A stretch of DNA of 59,934 nucleotides from Clostridium sp. AM30-24 (GTDB lineage Bacteria > Bacillota > Clostridia > Lachnospirales > Lachnospiraceae). The translations under genes and the position numbers were made by a program. The DNA lies in assembly GCF_003480435.1 (NCBI RefSeq), contig NZ_QUJB01000004.1, forward strand, positions 165,016 to 224,949. The letters are read 5' to 3'. Of the stretch, positions 50,304 to 59,412 are shown piece after piece. Each line of letters starts with the position of its first letter. Position 1 is the first letter of the stretch. The notes under the pieces were generated by a model, which worked only from the letters and a program-made list of their open reading frames with translations, was not told where the DNA came from and made no database searches.

Positions 50304-52394
50304 TTATTTTTTCTTCGGAAGCTCCACCCGGTAGTTGACATATTTCCCGCCCGTATCAGCCAATACGATAGTTCCGTCGTAGGTCTTGCCCGTCTTTGGG
50401 GAATAGAGCTTTTTCACATTTACCTTGCCGGATTGTAAGAGCGCGGCGGCAATCTTCGGGGTAAAGGTTACTTTTCGTTCTTCAAAGAAACGGTCATTTT
50501 TCCACATGGTAAAGATACATTCCTTATTGCTGCAATAGTAATTCTTCTTGCCCTCATAGACAGGAGAACCGCAGCGGGGGCAGCTTCCCAACGCTTCCCG
50601 TTCCGGCTTGAACATCTGCGCTTTATCATCAGAAAGAAACGGGTACGTCTTTACCAGTTCCCGCGCCATATTCTCAATACCCTCCATAAATGCGGCGGGG
50701 TCTGCCTTGCCTTTTGCAATCTGTGTCAGATTGTTTTCCCATTCTGCGGTAAGCTGCGGGCTTGTCAAGGTGTCCGGCAGGACGCACACAAGGTTGATAC
50801 CGTCCTTTGTGGGAAGTAGCTGCTTGCCTTTTCGCTCCACAAAACCGCCCTTTACCAGTTTTTCAATGACGGCGGCGCGGGTGGCGGGAGTTCCAAGCCC
50901 TTTGCGTTCTGCGTCCGGGTCGGTGTCCTCGCTTCCGGCGTGCTCCATAGCAGAGAGCAGCGACGCTTCGTTGTGAGGTTTTGGCGGTGTTGTGTCATGT
51001 TCCGTTACCGTTGCCGCCGGATTTTCAAAGGTCTGTCCCTCGGTAAATGGCGGCAGGGTCTTTTCTGTGTCGCTGTCTGCGTCGTCCGTTTCGGGCTTGT
51101 TCTTTAAGGCTGCCCGGTAACGGCGGTCAATCTCTTTCCAACCGTCGTACAGCACTGTTTTTCCCTTTGCGGTAAAGGACTGTCCGGCACATTCAAATGT
51201 AGCCGTAACCGCTTCAAAGGTATGTACTGCGGCGGTCGCCATGAGCAGACGCGCCCCGGCAAGGGTAAGGATATTCCTTTCGCTTTCCGGCAGCGCGGCA
51301 AGGTCGGTCTTTGCAAGCTCCATAGTCGGGATAATGGCATGGTGGTCTGATACCTTTTTACTGTTCAGCACTTTTGCAAGCTCCGGCGCAAAGTCCATGC
51401 CCGCCATAAAAGAAAATTTCCCACAAAGCAGCTTGATAATGCCCGCCGCTGTGTCGCCCATGTCGTCGGTCAGAAATGCGCTGTCGGTTCTCGGATAAGT
51501 AAGCAAACGCTTTTCATACAGGGCTTGTGCAAGGTCAAGGGTCTGCTTTGCGGTATATCCGAACAGGCGGTTTGCTTCCCTCTGCAAAGAAGTAAGGTCA
51601 AAGAGCTTCGGCGGGGCTGCGGTCTTTTTCTCTTTCACAAGGGAAGTACAGACTGCTTTTGACGCTTCACAAGCAGCTTTCAGCCTGTCAGCTTCGGAAC
51701 GGTCAGACAGTTTTTCGCTTGCAGCTTCCGCGCCGGATAAGGACAGGCGCACATGATAGTATTTTTCTTTCTTGAACGTGGTAATCGCCGCGTCCCGGTC
51801 AACAAGCATTTTTAAGGTCGGGGTCTGTACGCGTCCCACATTCAAGGTATGGTTGTAAAGGACAGAAAAAAGACGGGTGGCGTTGATACCGATTAGCCAG
51901 TCAGCCTTTGCCCTGCATAATGCGGAAGCAAAGAGCGCGTCGTATGCTTCGCCGTTCTTCAGATGAGAAAAGCCCTCTTTGATAGCAGCTTCTTCCATTG
52001 AGGAAATCCACAAGCGGCGCGTGGGCTTCCTGCACCCGGCAACTTCGTAGACAAAACGGAAAATGAGTTCTCCCTCGCGCCCCGCGTCGCAGGCATTGAC
52101 GACTTCGGAAACGTCTGCCCGGTGCATAAGTTCCTTTAAGGTCTTGAATTGCTTTTCCTTGTCAGAAGCAACGGTGTACTTCCATTCCTGCGGCAAAATC
52201 GGTAAGCTGTCATAGCTCCACTTTTTATACTGCTCCCCGTAGGCGGCAGCTTCGGAAAGCCCTACCAAATGTCCCACGCACCAAGAAACGATATAGCCGC
52301 TTCCTGTGAGAAATCCGTCTTTCTTTTCCTTTGCCCCAAGTACGGCAGCGATTGTCTGTGCCACACTGGGCTTTTCTGCGATAACTAAAATCAA
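50304..52394 (-). CDS. topB: DNA topoisomerase III (TopB type)
   Basis: The 696-residue type IA topoisomerase starts at ATG 52394 after AAAGGAGGAA. It contains a TOPRIM domain (MILVIAEKPSVAQTIA, VNACDAGREGELI near 110), the catalytic Tyr in YPRTDS (near 300), and a C-terminal zinc finger (CPRCGSPVYEGKKNYYC near 600). ICE TopB enzymes are thought to relieve topological strain or help strand separation during transfer. Related proteins are standard in Tn1549-type elements. Confidence 0.95.
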   Translation of the reverse strand: MILVIAEKPSVAQTIAAVLGAKEKKDGFLTGSGYIVSWCVGHLVGLSEAAAYGEQYKKWSYDSLPILPQEWKYTVASDKEKQFKTLKELMHRADVSEVVNACDAGREGELIFRFVYEVAGCRKPTRRLWISSMEEAAIKEGFSHLKNGEAYDALFASALCRAKADWLIGINATRLFSVLYNHTLNVGRVQTPTLKMLVDRDAAITTFKKEKYYHVRLSLSGAEAASEKLSDRSEADRLKAACEASKAVCTSLVKEKKTAAPPKLFDLTSLQREANRLFGYTAKQTLDLAQALYEKRLLTYPRTDSAFLTDDMGDTAAGIIKLLCGKFSFMAGMDFAPELAKVLNSKKVSDHHAIIPTMELAKTDLAALPESERNILTLAGARLLMATAAVHTFEAVTATFECAGQSFTAKGKTVLYDGWKEIDRRYRAALKNKPETDDADSDTEKTLPPFTEGQTFENPAATVTEHDTTPPKPHNEASLLSAMEHAGSEDTDPDAERKGLGTPATRAAVIEKLVKGGFVERKGKQLLPTKDGINLVCVLPDTLTSPQLTAEWENNLTQIAKGKADPAAFMEGIENMARELVKTYPFLSDDKAQMFKPEREALGSCPRCGSPVYEGKKNYYCSNKECIFTMWKNDRFFEERKVTFTPKIAAALLQSGKVNVKKLYSPKTGKTYDGTIVLADTGGKYVNYRVELPKKK

Positions 52395-52409
52395 TGATAA
52401 TTCCTCCTT

Positions 52410-52595
52410 TTATCGTTCGGTCTGTCGTTTGTTTTCCAGTTTTCTCATACAGTACCCCACACAAGGGGACTGCCCCTTGTAAGGGCAGCCCGCGCAGCGT
52501 GGGGAAGAAAGCTCCGGCGGGGATTTTTCCCGTTTGCCATAGTCCGGCTTCTGTATCATCATCTTTTCAAAGGGATTGTCGGTAAACAGGGTCAT
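52410..52595 (-). CDS. Small Cys-rich ICE protein
   Basis: The 61-residue protein contains RCAGCPYKGQSPCVGYCMRK, a compact Cys cluster that may bind zinc. Its ATG overlaps the stop codon of the surface-protein gene (ATGA-type coupling). It is conserved in position in this ICE type, between the CD1107-like gene and topB. No function is known. Confidence 0.7.
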   Translation of the reverse strand: MTLFTDNPFEKMMIQKPDYGKREKSPPELSSPRCAGCPYKGQSPCVGYCMRKLENKRQTER

Positions 52596-53317
52596 ACTTC
52601 CTCGTCCTCCGTTTCTTCCTCTTTGGAAACTTCCCCGGTATCTGCTTCCGGCTCGTCCTCGTCGTAATCCTCAAAGTCAAAATCTTCAAGGTCGGTGCTT
52701 CCTTTCACGTTATGCTTCGGTTTTACAAACTTAAAGTAGTAGAACGCCGCGCCGCCACCAAGCAGCACAAAGAGGACTAAGGCAAGCACCGCGCCGGGAT
52801 TGCCGTCTTTTTCTTTGGGTTCTTCCGGCTGCTCGGTGGGTGTTGGCGTGGGTTCCTTGCCTGTGCAGCCTGTCAGAGTAGTTGCACATACCGGGCAGGA
52901 CGTATTTACCTTTCCGACTTCGCATTTTTCCGTACAGTTGCAGACTTCCGGCTTTTTCGTGGCTTCCCCGGTTTCGGTCAGTGCCATAAGGTCGGCTTCG
53001 TCCACTTGATTAAGGAAATGTACGGTCTGTTCCCCCTCGGCTGCCCGGTCAATGAGGATATAAAAGTAGTTGCCGCCTTTGGTGGTAACAGTGATAAGCT
53101 GCTTATTGCCGCCGAAATCGTCCACCAGTGTTGCGTTGCCCTTTGGGGTAAGGGGCGGCGTTTCCGGTTCTTCCACCACTACATTGCTGTCGTTGGTCGC
53201 GTCCTCTGTGGGTGGCTCTGCGGCTGTTCCCTGTGCATAGGCAGGGACAGAAAAACCGCCCATAAGGATAAGGGCGGCACAAAGGGCAGTCATGGTCTGT
53301 TTGAGTTTATTTTTCAT
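52592..53317 (-). CDS. CD1107-family ICE surface protein (DUF4366)
   Basis: ATG 53317 (MKNKLKQTM) is preferred to 53323 for spacing from AGGAGG. The 241-residue protein has a signal peptide cleaved near AYAQG, an extracellular domain (YFYILIDRAAEGEQTVHFLN, about 85-120), a Cys-rich segment (CNCTEKCEVG, CPVC), a Pro/Thr linker and one C-terminal membrane helix (about 178-200) with an acidic cytoplasmic tail. This matches DUF4366/CD1107 proteins of ICEs, probably a part of the donor surface apparatus. Confidence 0.85.
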   Translation of the reverse strand: MKNKLKQTMTALCAALILMGGFSVPAYAQGTAAEPPTEDATNDSNVVVEEPETPPLTPKGNATLVDDFGGNKQLITVTTKGGNYFYILIDRAAEGEQTVHFLNQVDEADLMALTETGEATKKPEVCNCTEKCEVGKVNTSCPVCATTLTGCTGKEPTPTPTEQPEEPKEKDGNPGAVLALVLFVLLGGGAAFYYFKFVKPKHNVKGSTDLEDFDFEDYDEDEPEADTGEVSKEEETEDEEV

Positions 53318-53576
53318 CTGCATTGTCCTCCTGTTCTTCGTAGTCTGCCGCTTCGGTAGCGGGTGCGGCGTTCATGCCGGGAATACCGCCGCCGGACAGC
53401 ATAGCATTTAATTCCTGCGGGGTAAGTCGCATAGCGCGTACAAGCTGCACGATTTCAAGGTTTTCCGCTTCGGTTTTCTGCGCTTCCAGTCCTTTTAACT
53501 TGTTCTGATACTCTGTGATTTTCTCGCGGGTCTTTGCGATTTCCTTATTGATACGGTCGATTTTGTTGTTTGCCAT
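53307..53576 (-). CDS. DUF4315 ICE protein
   Basis: The 89-residue protein is a helical coiled coil (DRINKEIAKTREKITEYQNK, then LEAQKTEAENLEIVQLVRAM) followed by a conserved MRLTPQELNAMLSGG and an acidic tail. It overlaps the surface-protein gene by 11 nt. The DUF4315 family is confined to conjugative elements, and its role is unknown. Confidence 0.85.
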   Translation of the reverse strand: MANNKIDRINKEIAKTREKITEYQNKLKGLEAQKTEAENLEIVQLVRAMRLTPQELNAMLSGGGIPGMNAAPATEAADYEEQEDNADEK

Positions 53577-53607
53577 AAAATAAATTCTCCTTTCTTTTCG
53601 GGGCTGC

Positions 53608-55551
53608 TTACCAGTTCATCAGCCCGTAGCCTTTGATACATTGATAGTTGAGGTCATAGCTTTTAATCTTGCAGGCGTCGCCGGAATTGCCCTCAACGGT
53701 ATAGACGCGGCTTCCGTCCCTGCCAAGCACAAGCCCCACATGGTCGGCAACGCCGTCTAAATCCCAGTCGAAAAAGATAGCGTCGCCCGGTGCGATATTC
53801 TCATAGCCGCGTGCGCCCCATTGTCCCCTTGACTGGAACCAAGGAACGCCCTGCCATTCGCAGCCCGCAAAGCGGGGTTCGCTTTTTCCGGCTTGATTGT
53901 AGCACCATGACACAAAGCAGGCGCACCATTCCACGCGGCTGTTAAAGCCGTACCAAGACCAGTAAGGGTAGCCGCCCACGTTTCCGACCTGCTGTTTTGC
54001 AAGCTCCATAAGCTCCGGGTTTCCGGGACGTGTGCCGTTTACAAACTCCACGCCGCTTAAATCCTCGGACGGGCTTCCGTCGGGAGAGCCGCCGCCAAAA
54101 ATCAACGGTTTGTTGCCCTGTGTCTGTAAGTACACCTTGAACATTTCAAACTGCTGTGGGTTCAGCAGTTCTTCCGCAAGGGAAGCAATCGGCTTGTTTG
54201 TCAGTTTCACATTTAAGATACGGTATTCGTATTCTTCCTCGTTGCCCTCCTCGTCGGTGGTGGTGCGTATCTCGATTTCTTCCGTCAGCGTCAAGGTGTA
54301 CTGTAAGCCGAACAGCCGTTTTAGCTCTGCCTGTGCGCTCTGCGGGGTGTAACTCTGCAAAAGGGCAGTCAAGTACGACGCTAATTCGTGGGGGTTATGC
54401 CCGATAGTATCAAGGTCATAGCGGTATTCATCATAGCCGCTGTGGGTGCTTTCGATATTGTCAATTTCCTGTTGCAGCTCATTTTCCATTGCAGCATAGC
54501 TCTGTTCCGTTGCCACAAGGTCGCTGTCCTCGGACGTGTAGGAAGTCCCTAACACGCTGTTCATGCTGCCGGAAAACATTGCCCCACAAGAGGAAAGCCC
54601 TACGGATACCATGATGAACAGAAGCAGCGCGGCGATAGCGATTATCACGCCTGCCGGGTGTCGTCCTGCAAAGGCAGCCGCTTTCTTTGCTGCTGTTTGG
54701 GACGCTCCGGCGGCAGCTTTGGCGGTGGCTGCGCCGCTTTTCTTTACGGTTTTTGCATACTGGCGTTTGATTTTCTGTTTCTGCATGAACCGTGAAAAGG
54801 GATTGCTTGTAAGCTGCGGGTTCTCCTGCAAGGCTTTGTGATACTGAAAATTGACGTTTGCCTTAAACGCTGCCTGTTCTGCCTTTGCCGCTTCCCGGTA
54901 GGGTTTCAGCTTATGGCTGCGGTAGCCCTGTTTTAATTTTCTTGTCCCGTACCTTGCGCCGCGCTCGGCAAGTTCCTCCGATTTGTGCGCGCCCTCCACA
55001 CCGGAATTATCTTTCTCGACGCTATGGATTTTGTTGTGAACAAAAATACCCGCTTCCTGCGCGGGGTGGGATAACGGGTTACTGTGGGCTTTGCCGCCGG
55101 GTATCGGCTTTTCCTGTTCTTCAAAGCGTAAACGGGTCTTTGCCTTTCCGGCGGTTTCCTCAAAGGTGCGCTCTTTTACAAGTTTCTTCTGCTTCGGGAG
55201 AGCTGCCTTTGCTGCGTCCAGTTTGTCGGCTGCTTTTTCCGATTTTTTGATGTAGGGTTGCAGTTTTGGCGTTTCCCGTTCCTCGTCGGTAAACTGCAAG
55301 CGTGAGGTGGAAGTACGCAAAACAGCCGCTTCCTGTGCTTTCTTGACTGCCTTTTTGCTTGCCTTTCGGGTATGGGCTGCGTCAAGGTGTTCCATGACAC
55401 GCTCTGCGGTAGCGGTGTCCGGCTGTGAAAAGTCGCTGTCTGCTTCCCGGCTGCTGATACGCTCGGCAGTCTGCTGTGTTTCATTGATTTCCACCGCACC
55501 GTCGCGGGTCATTTTCTGCGTGATTTTATCGCGTGGTTTTAACTGTTTCAT
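53608..55551 (-). CDS. CHAP-type peptidoglycan hydrolase of the transfer apparatus (CD1108-like)
   Basis: The 647-residue protein has a long, highly charged cytoplasmic part (about 1-295), one membrane helix (about 298-320), an extracellular stalk and a C-terminal CHAP amidase/peptidase (about 525-647). The catalytic Cys is in EWCACFVSWCYNQ (near 545), with His in DHVGLVLG. It makes a local hole in the wall for the conjugation machine, like Tn916 Orf14. The ATG overlaps the virB4 stop. Confidence 0.92.
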   Translation of the reverse strand: MKQLKPRDKITQKMTRDGAVEINETQQTAERISSREADSDFSQPDTATAERVMEHLDAAHTRKASKKAVKKAQEAAVLRTSTSRLQFTDEERETPKLQPYIKKSEKAADKLDAAKAALPKQKKLVKERTFEETAGKAKTRLRFEEQEKPIPGGKAHSNPLSHPAQEAGIFVHNKIHSVEKDNSGVEGAHKSEELAERGARYGTRKLKQGYRSHKLKPYREAAKAEQAAFKANVNFQYHKALQENPQLTSNPFSRFMQKQKIKRQYAKTVKKSGAATAKAAAGASQTAAKKAAAFAGRHPAGVIIAIAALLLFIMVSVGLSSCGAMFSGSMNSVLGTSYTSEDSDLVATEQSYAAMENELQQEIDNIESTHSGYDEYRYDLDTIGHNPHELASYLTALLQSYTPQSAQAELKRLFGLQYTLTLTEEIEIRTTTDEEGNEEEYEYRILNVKLTNKPIASLAEELLNPQQFEMFKVYLQTQGNKPLIFGGGSPDGSPSEDLSGVEFVNGTRPGNPELMELAKQQVGNVGGYPYWSWYGFNSRVEWCACFVSWCYNQAGKSEPRFAGCEWQGVPWFQSRGQWGARGYENIAPGDAIFFDWDLDGVADHVGLVLGRDGSRVYTVEGNSGDACKIKSYDLNYQCIKGYGLMNW

Positions 55552-57977
55552 AGGCTGCTCACTTCCTCCGGCTTCGTCGTCATAATGCGGTAAAGCTCGG
55601 TATCTTTCGGGAAATGGTCTACAAAGGGAAGCACCACATTCCCATAAAAGATAAGTCCCTCGCCTGCTTCGGTGTGGGTTACATACTTCATCTGCTGTGG
55701 GCTGATATTTAACTGCTTTGCAAGGATAGCCCGGTCGCCCTGTGCCTGATTGAGCATGAGGACAAAATCAGAGTTTTCAAAGATATTTTCCACCTCGCGG
55801 GAAGCAAGCAAGTCCTTAATGTTCTGCGTGATAGCTGTGGGTATGCCTCCCCATTTTCTAAAACGCTTCCAAATCTCCACACTGTAAGCGGCGGTCTGTT
55901 CCTCTTTTAAGAGCAAGTGAAATTCGTCCATATAGTAGCGGGTAGATTTCTTTTCTGCCCGGTTAATGGTAACGCGGTTCCATATCTGGTCTTGCACAAT
56001 GAGCATACCTAACTTTTTGAGCTGCTTCCCAAGCTGCTTAATGTCAAAGCAGACAAGGCGGTTAGAAAGCTCCACATTCGTTCTGTGGTTGAATACGTTA
56101 AGACTGCCGGAAACATACAGCTCCAATGCCGCTGCAATGCGGGCAGCTTCCGGCTCCGGCTGTTTTAACAGCTCGTCGTAAAGGTCGCCCAAGATAGGCA
56201 TTTTTGCCGGGTCGGGGTCAGCAAGGTAGTCCCGGTACACATTCCTTACGGCGCGGTCAATGACGGTCTTATCAACGGGCTGCAAGCCCTCCTTGCCGCC
56301 AATGACAAGCTCGCAGAGGGACAGGATAAAATCACTTTTCAGTGCAAGGGGGCTGTCGTCCTCGCTGTAATTAAGGTTCATATCCATAGGGTTCACATAC
56401 TGGGGCTTGCCGTCCATGCCTTTCCCGGTCGGGGATAAGCGTATCACTTGCCCGCCAAGCCGCTTGACAAGGGCAAAATACTCGGCTTCCGGGTCGCAGA
56501 TAAAAATATCATCGTCAGTAATGAGAAAGGCGTTTGTGATTTCCCGCTTTGCCGCAAAGGATTTTCCGCTGCCCGGTGTTCCCAAGATAAGCCCATTCGG
56601 GTTTTTAAGCTGCTTGCGGTCGCAGAGTATCATGTTGTTGCTTAAAGCGTTCAGCCCATAATACAGGGCAGACCCGGTCTGAAATAGCTCCTGCGTGATG
56701 AACGGGATAAAAATAGCGGTGCTTGATGTGGTAAGTCCCCGTTGTATCGGGATAAGGTTCTCCCCCAAAGGGATAGAGGACATCAGCCCCGCTTCCTGCT
56801 GATAGTCAAGACGGGTCAGGGCGCAGTTGTATTTCTGTGCAATGCCCGCCGCCGCGAAAATGTCATTTTCCAGTTTCCGCTTCGTGTCTGTCATGTTTAC
56901 CACAAGGAACGTGAGAAGAAACATTCGCTCGTTGCGGCTCTGTAAATCCTGCAACAGGTTCTTTGCTTCATTTCCAAAGGTGGCAAGGTCGGACGGGATT
57001 ATATCCATATCGTAACCGCTTCTAACCGCTTTTTTCTGTTCCTCAATCTTCATCTTGTCAAGGTCAGTGATTTTGCGCTTAATGGTCTTGATTGCTTCCG
57101 ACTGGTCGATACTTTTAATGTGGAGATTGACAATAACGCCTGTTTCCAAGTCCAACATATCCGCTAAGATACGGTCGTTTAACTCCGGGGCAAGGATTTC
57201 AAGGAACGATACCGCCCCCGTCTTTTTCCCCATAGCAAAGTAGCGTCCCTCCCCGAACTTGAAAGAGGACGGGGCGATAAAGTCCTTTGTGGTAAGCCCC
57301 GTCGGGGTCAGCCAGTCATAAGAGAATGAGAACGGCTCGCCTGCCGGGTGGAATACCCCATGCAGCACCTTTAGGCGTTCATAGCCGGATAAGGGGTGCG
57401 CCGATACCCCAAGCACCTTAAAATTATTGAGTACGTCTGTTTCAATACGGGAAAGCCGCGCCCTTGCTGCCGCCGGATTGTCCGCTTCAATGGAAAATGT
57501 GATGTACTTATGCTTGACAAGCCCGTTGTTCCCTTTGGCAAGCTGCGATTTCAGCATATCGGAATACTCAGTGCGGATAGAGTTAAAATCGTCATTTTGC
57601 AGCGGGATATGGATTGCCAGCGCTGCCTGTTCCTGCTGTGAGCCTTGATTGATGAAAGAAAGCTGCACGTTCACGCTTGCGTCAAAGTAGTTGAGAAAAT
57701 CGCACCAGTTTTCAAAAATGGCGGTCTTATCGTCTGCCTGTGCAAGCTGATAGTTGATGTCCTCAAAGGCAATGCTCTTTGAATATTTCCGCTGTGCCAC
57801 TTTGCAGATACCGTCCGGGTACATGGCAAGGTAGGGAATGGTCTGCTGTGCGGTGTGGGCTTTGCCGTCCCCCTTTGCCTGCCGGATAACCGCCGCTATC
57901 TGTTTCTTTTCCGCGCGGGTCAGCTTACGCCTGTTTCCTGCGGCTTCCCGCGTCTTTTTTGTCTGTCCTTTTGACAA
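55548..57977 (-). CDS. VirB4/TraE-type conjugation ATPase
   Basis: The 809-residue protein starts at a TTG after AAAGGAGGT. The ATPase has Walker A GTPGSGKSF near 467, Walker B-like DIFICDPEAEY and a later RFRKWGGIPTAITQNI helix, typical of VirB4. It supplies energy for the type IV secretion channel at the membrane. It overlaps the PrgI gene by 53 nt and the CHAP gene by 4 nt, consistent with tight translational coupling. Confidence 0.95.
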   Translation of the reverse strand: MSKGQTKKTREAAGNRRKLTRAEKKQIAAVIRQAKGDGKAHTAQQTIPYLAMYPDGICKVAQRKYSKSIAFEDINYQLAQADDKTAIFENWCDFLNYFDASVNVQLSFINQGSQQEQAALAIHIPLQNDDFNSIRTEYSDMLKSQLAKGNNGLVKHKYITFSIEADNPAAARARLSRIETDVLNNFKVLGVSAHPLSGYERLKVLHGVFHPAGEPFSFSYDWLTPTGLTTKDFIAPSSFKFGEGRYFAMGKKTGAVSFLEILAPELNDRILADMLDLETGVIVNLHIKSIDQSEAIKTIKRKITDLDKMKIEEQKKAVRSGYDMDIIPSDLATFGNEAKNLLQDLQSRNERMFLLTFLVVNMTDTKRKLENDIFAAAGIAQKYNCALTRLDYQQEAGLMSSIPLGENLIPIQRGLTTSSTAIFIPFITQELFQTGSALYYGLNALSNNMILCDRKQLKNPNGLILGTPGSGKSFAAKREITNAFLITDDDIFICDPEAEYFALVKRLGGQVIRLSPTGKGMDGKPQYVNPMDMNLNYSEDDSPLALKSDFILSLCELVIGGKEGLQPVDKTVIDRAVRNVYRDYLADPDPAKMPILGDLYDELLKQPEPEAARIAAALELYVSGSLNVFNHRTNVELSNRLVCFDIKQLGKQLKKLGMLIVQDQIWNRVTINRAEKKSTRYYMDEFHLLLKEEQTAAYSVEIWKRFRKWGGIPTAITQNIKDLLASREVENIFENSDFVLMLNQAQGDRAILAKQLNISPQQMKYVTHTEAGEGLIFYGNVVLPFVDHFPKDTELYRIMTTKPEEVSSL

Positions 57978-58329
57978 TCGCTGATACCTCCTTTTCTAAT
58001 GCCCGCTGTTTCTCCAAGAGTGCATACAGGTTTTCCGTCTGATACGGTCGCACTTTGGGGCGGGTCAATTTTGTCTGAATGATGTTCTTTACAACCACTT
58101 CAAGGGGCTGCCCATGCTTTTCATACATGGCAACCAAAAAGCAGGGAAGCATGACGACAATCATTGCCATTGCCGCAAGGCTCGTCCCTGCGCTGTCTTT
58201 GAACAAAAAGAAAAGTGGCAGTCCCATAAGAAGTGCCACTGAAAAACAAAGGATTTGCCGCTTTGTCAGATTGAAAGCGACTTTTGTTTTGACTTTGGAT
58301 AAGTCTTTGGGTACAGGTACATACGCCAA
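57925..58329 (-). CDS. PrgI-family conjugation membrane protein
   Basis: The 134-residue protein begins MAYVPVPKDLSKVKTKVAF at a TTG after AAAGGAGG and has two adjacent membrane helices (about 25-45 and 50-68). The end is basic (KKDAGSRRKQA). PrgI proteins stand beside VirB4 in Gram-positive conjugation systems and are VirB3-like. Confidence 0.9.
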   Translation of the reverse strand: MAYVPVPKDLSKVKTKVAFNLTKRQILCFSVALLMGLPLFFLFKDSAGTSLAAMAMIVVMLPCFLVAMYEKHGQPLEVVVKNIIQTKLTRPKVRPYQTENLYALLEKQRALEKEVSAIVKRTDKKDAGSRRKQA

Positions 58330-58350
58330 GAAAAAACCTCCTTTCTGCCC

Positions 58351-59220
58351 TTAGTGGGCGTTGAATATAGATTTTGCCAGTGCGCCGGATTTGAACAGGG
58401 AGAAACAGAGGATAACGGTATAGGCTGCAAGGGAAAAAATCGCGCTGTGCAGGTTGTCCGCTAAGACCATTTCGCCTACCAAAACCGCATAAATGCCGAC
58501 GCATATCATAATGAGGAAGCCTTGAAAACCAAGTGCAAACAGCCCCTTTAGGTAGTTGTTCCCAATCTGTCCCCATTCCCGGTTTGTCATGGTGGCAAAA
58601 GGGATAGGGGAAACGGAACAGTAGGCGTATATCTCAATCATTCTGCCGTAGAGGATAACGGTTATCAGTACGGACATGATTTTCATACAAAGGCTTACAA
58701 GGCTCGTTTCCATGACAAGTAACAGTAGTTCGGGGATTTCCATATCTTTTAGTCCCTCCTGCATGGCGGCAAGGGCTTCGGTTACGTCGATATTCGTATC
58801 GCCGCCGATTACCCCCGCCGCGCCGGACACAATATGCTGCGCCATATCAAACACCGCCATAGTAATATCAAAGGTGTGCGTTACCAAGAAAACGGCAACA
58901 AAGGCTTTGAAAAACCACTTAAAGAACATGAACGTGTCAACGTCGTGCATATTGTTTTTTTCCGTTACCATGCTGATAAGCTCATAACAGAGGACATAGG
59001 TAATGACAAGCCCCGCAATGGGTACAATCACATTTTCCGACAGATTTTGTATCATGTTGAAAATGTTCGCGTTCCACCCCTGTGGGGTCTTGCCTACCTC
59101 CGCTGCAATGGTGCCTACTTTTTCGTTTACGTCCCCGAACATCGTTGACAGATTACCGTTTATCGCGCCGATAAGGATTTCTTTTATCCATTCGTTAATC
59201 GCGTCAAGTATGCTCTCCAT
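58351..59220 (-). CDS. VirB6/TrbL-like conjugation membrane protein
   Basis: The 289-residue protein has six or seven hydrophobic segments and ends VILCFSLFKSGALAKSIFNA, the pattern of the CD1112/VirB6-like ICE family that forms the inner channel. The ATG follows GGAGGGTAGC. It starts just after the Maff2 remnant. Confidence 0.9.
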   Translation of the reverse strand: MESILDAINEWIKEILIGAINGNLSTMFGDVNEKVGTIAAEVGKTPQGWNANIFNMIQNLSENVIVPIAGLVITYVLCYELISMVTEKNNMHDVDTFMFFKWFFKAFVAVFLVTHTFDITMAVFDMAQHIVSGAAGVIGGDTNIDVTEALAAMQEGLKDMEIPELLLLVMETSLVSLCMKIMSVLITVILYGRMIEIYAYCSVSPIPFATMTNREWGQIGNNYLKGLFALGFQGFLIMICVGIYAVLVGEMVLADNLHSAIFSLAAYTVILCFSLFKSGALAKSIFNAH

Positions 59221-59238
59221 AGGCTACCCTCCGTAAAC

Positions 59239-59325
59239 TTATCCGAACAGACCGGAAAGAAGCGGTACAAGGATAGTGCCGATAAGGGCAACACCGCCGC
59301 CCGCCATAAGCTGTTTTATCCCCAA
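59239..59325 (-). pseudogene. Maff2-family membrane protein, 3' remnant
   Basis: The last 28 codons (GIKQLMAGGGVALIGTILVP, then LLSGLFG and the stop at 59239-59241) match the C-terminus of Maff2 proteins, short two-helix membrane proteins that precede the VirB6-like gene in this ICE type. Upstream, the homology stops at about 59325, where an in-frame TAA appears and a different sequence begins. The N-terminal two thirds are replaced by a nested element that carries the serine recombinase. Confidence 0.75.
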
Positions 59326-59360
59326 TTAGGTGTAAAATTCTGCTCGATGGCGGGCGGCGG
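59294..59360. repeat. Inverted 14-bp repeat around the nested-element junction
   Basis: ATGGCGGGCGGCGG occurs inside Maff2 on the minus strand (59294-59307) and again on the plus strand at 59347-59360, within the inserted element. It spans the junction near 59325. It may reflect an inversion or duplication of the Maff2 target, or chance. Confidence 0.55.
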
Positions 59361-59412
59361 CGTACAAAAAATCTATATGGTGTTGTTAAGAGAACCGTCC
59401 CGGCGGGACAGG

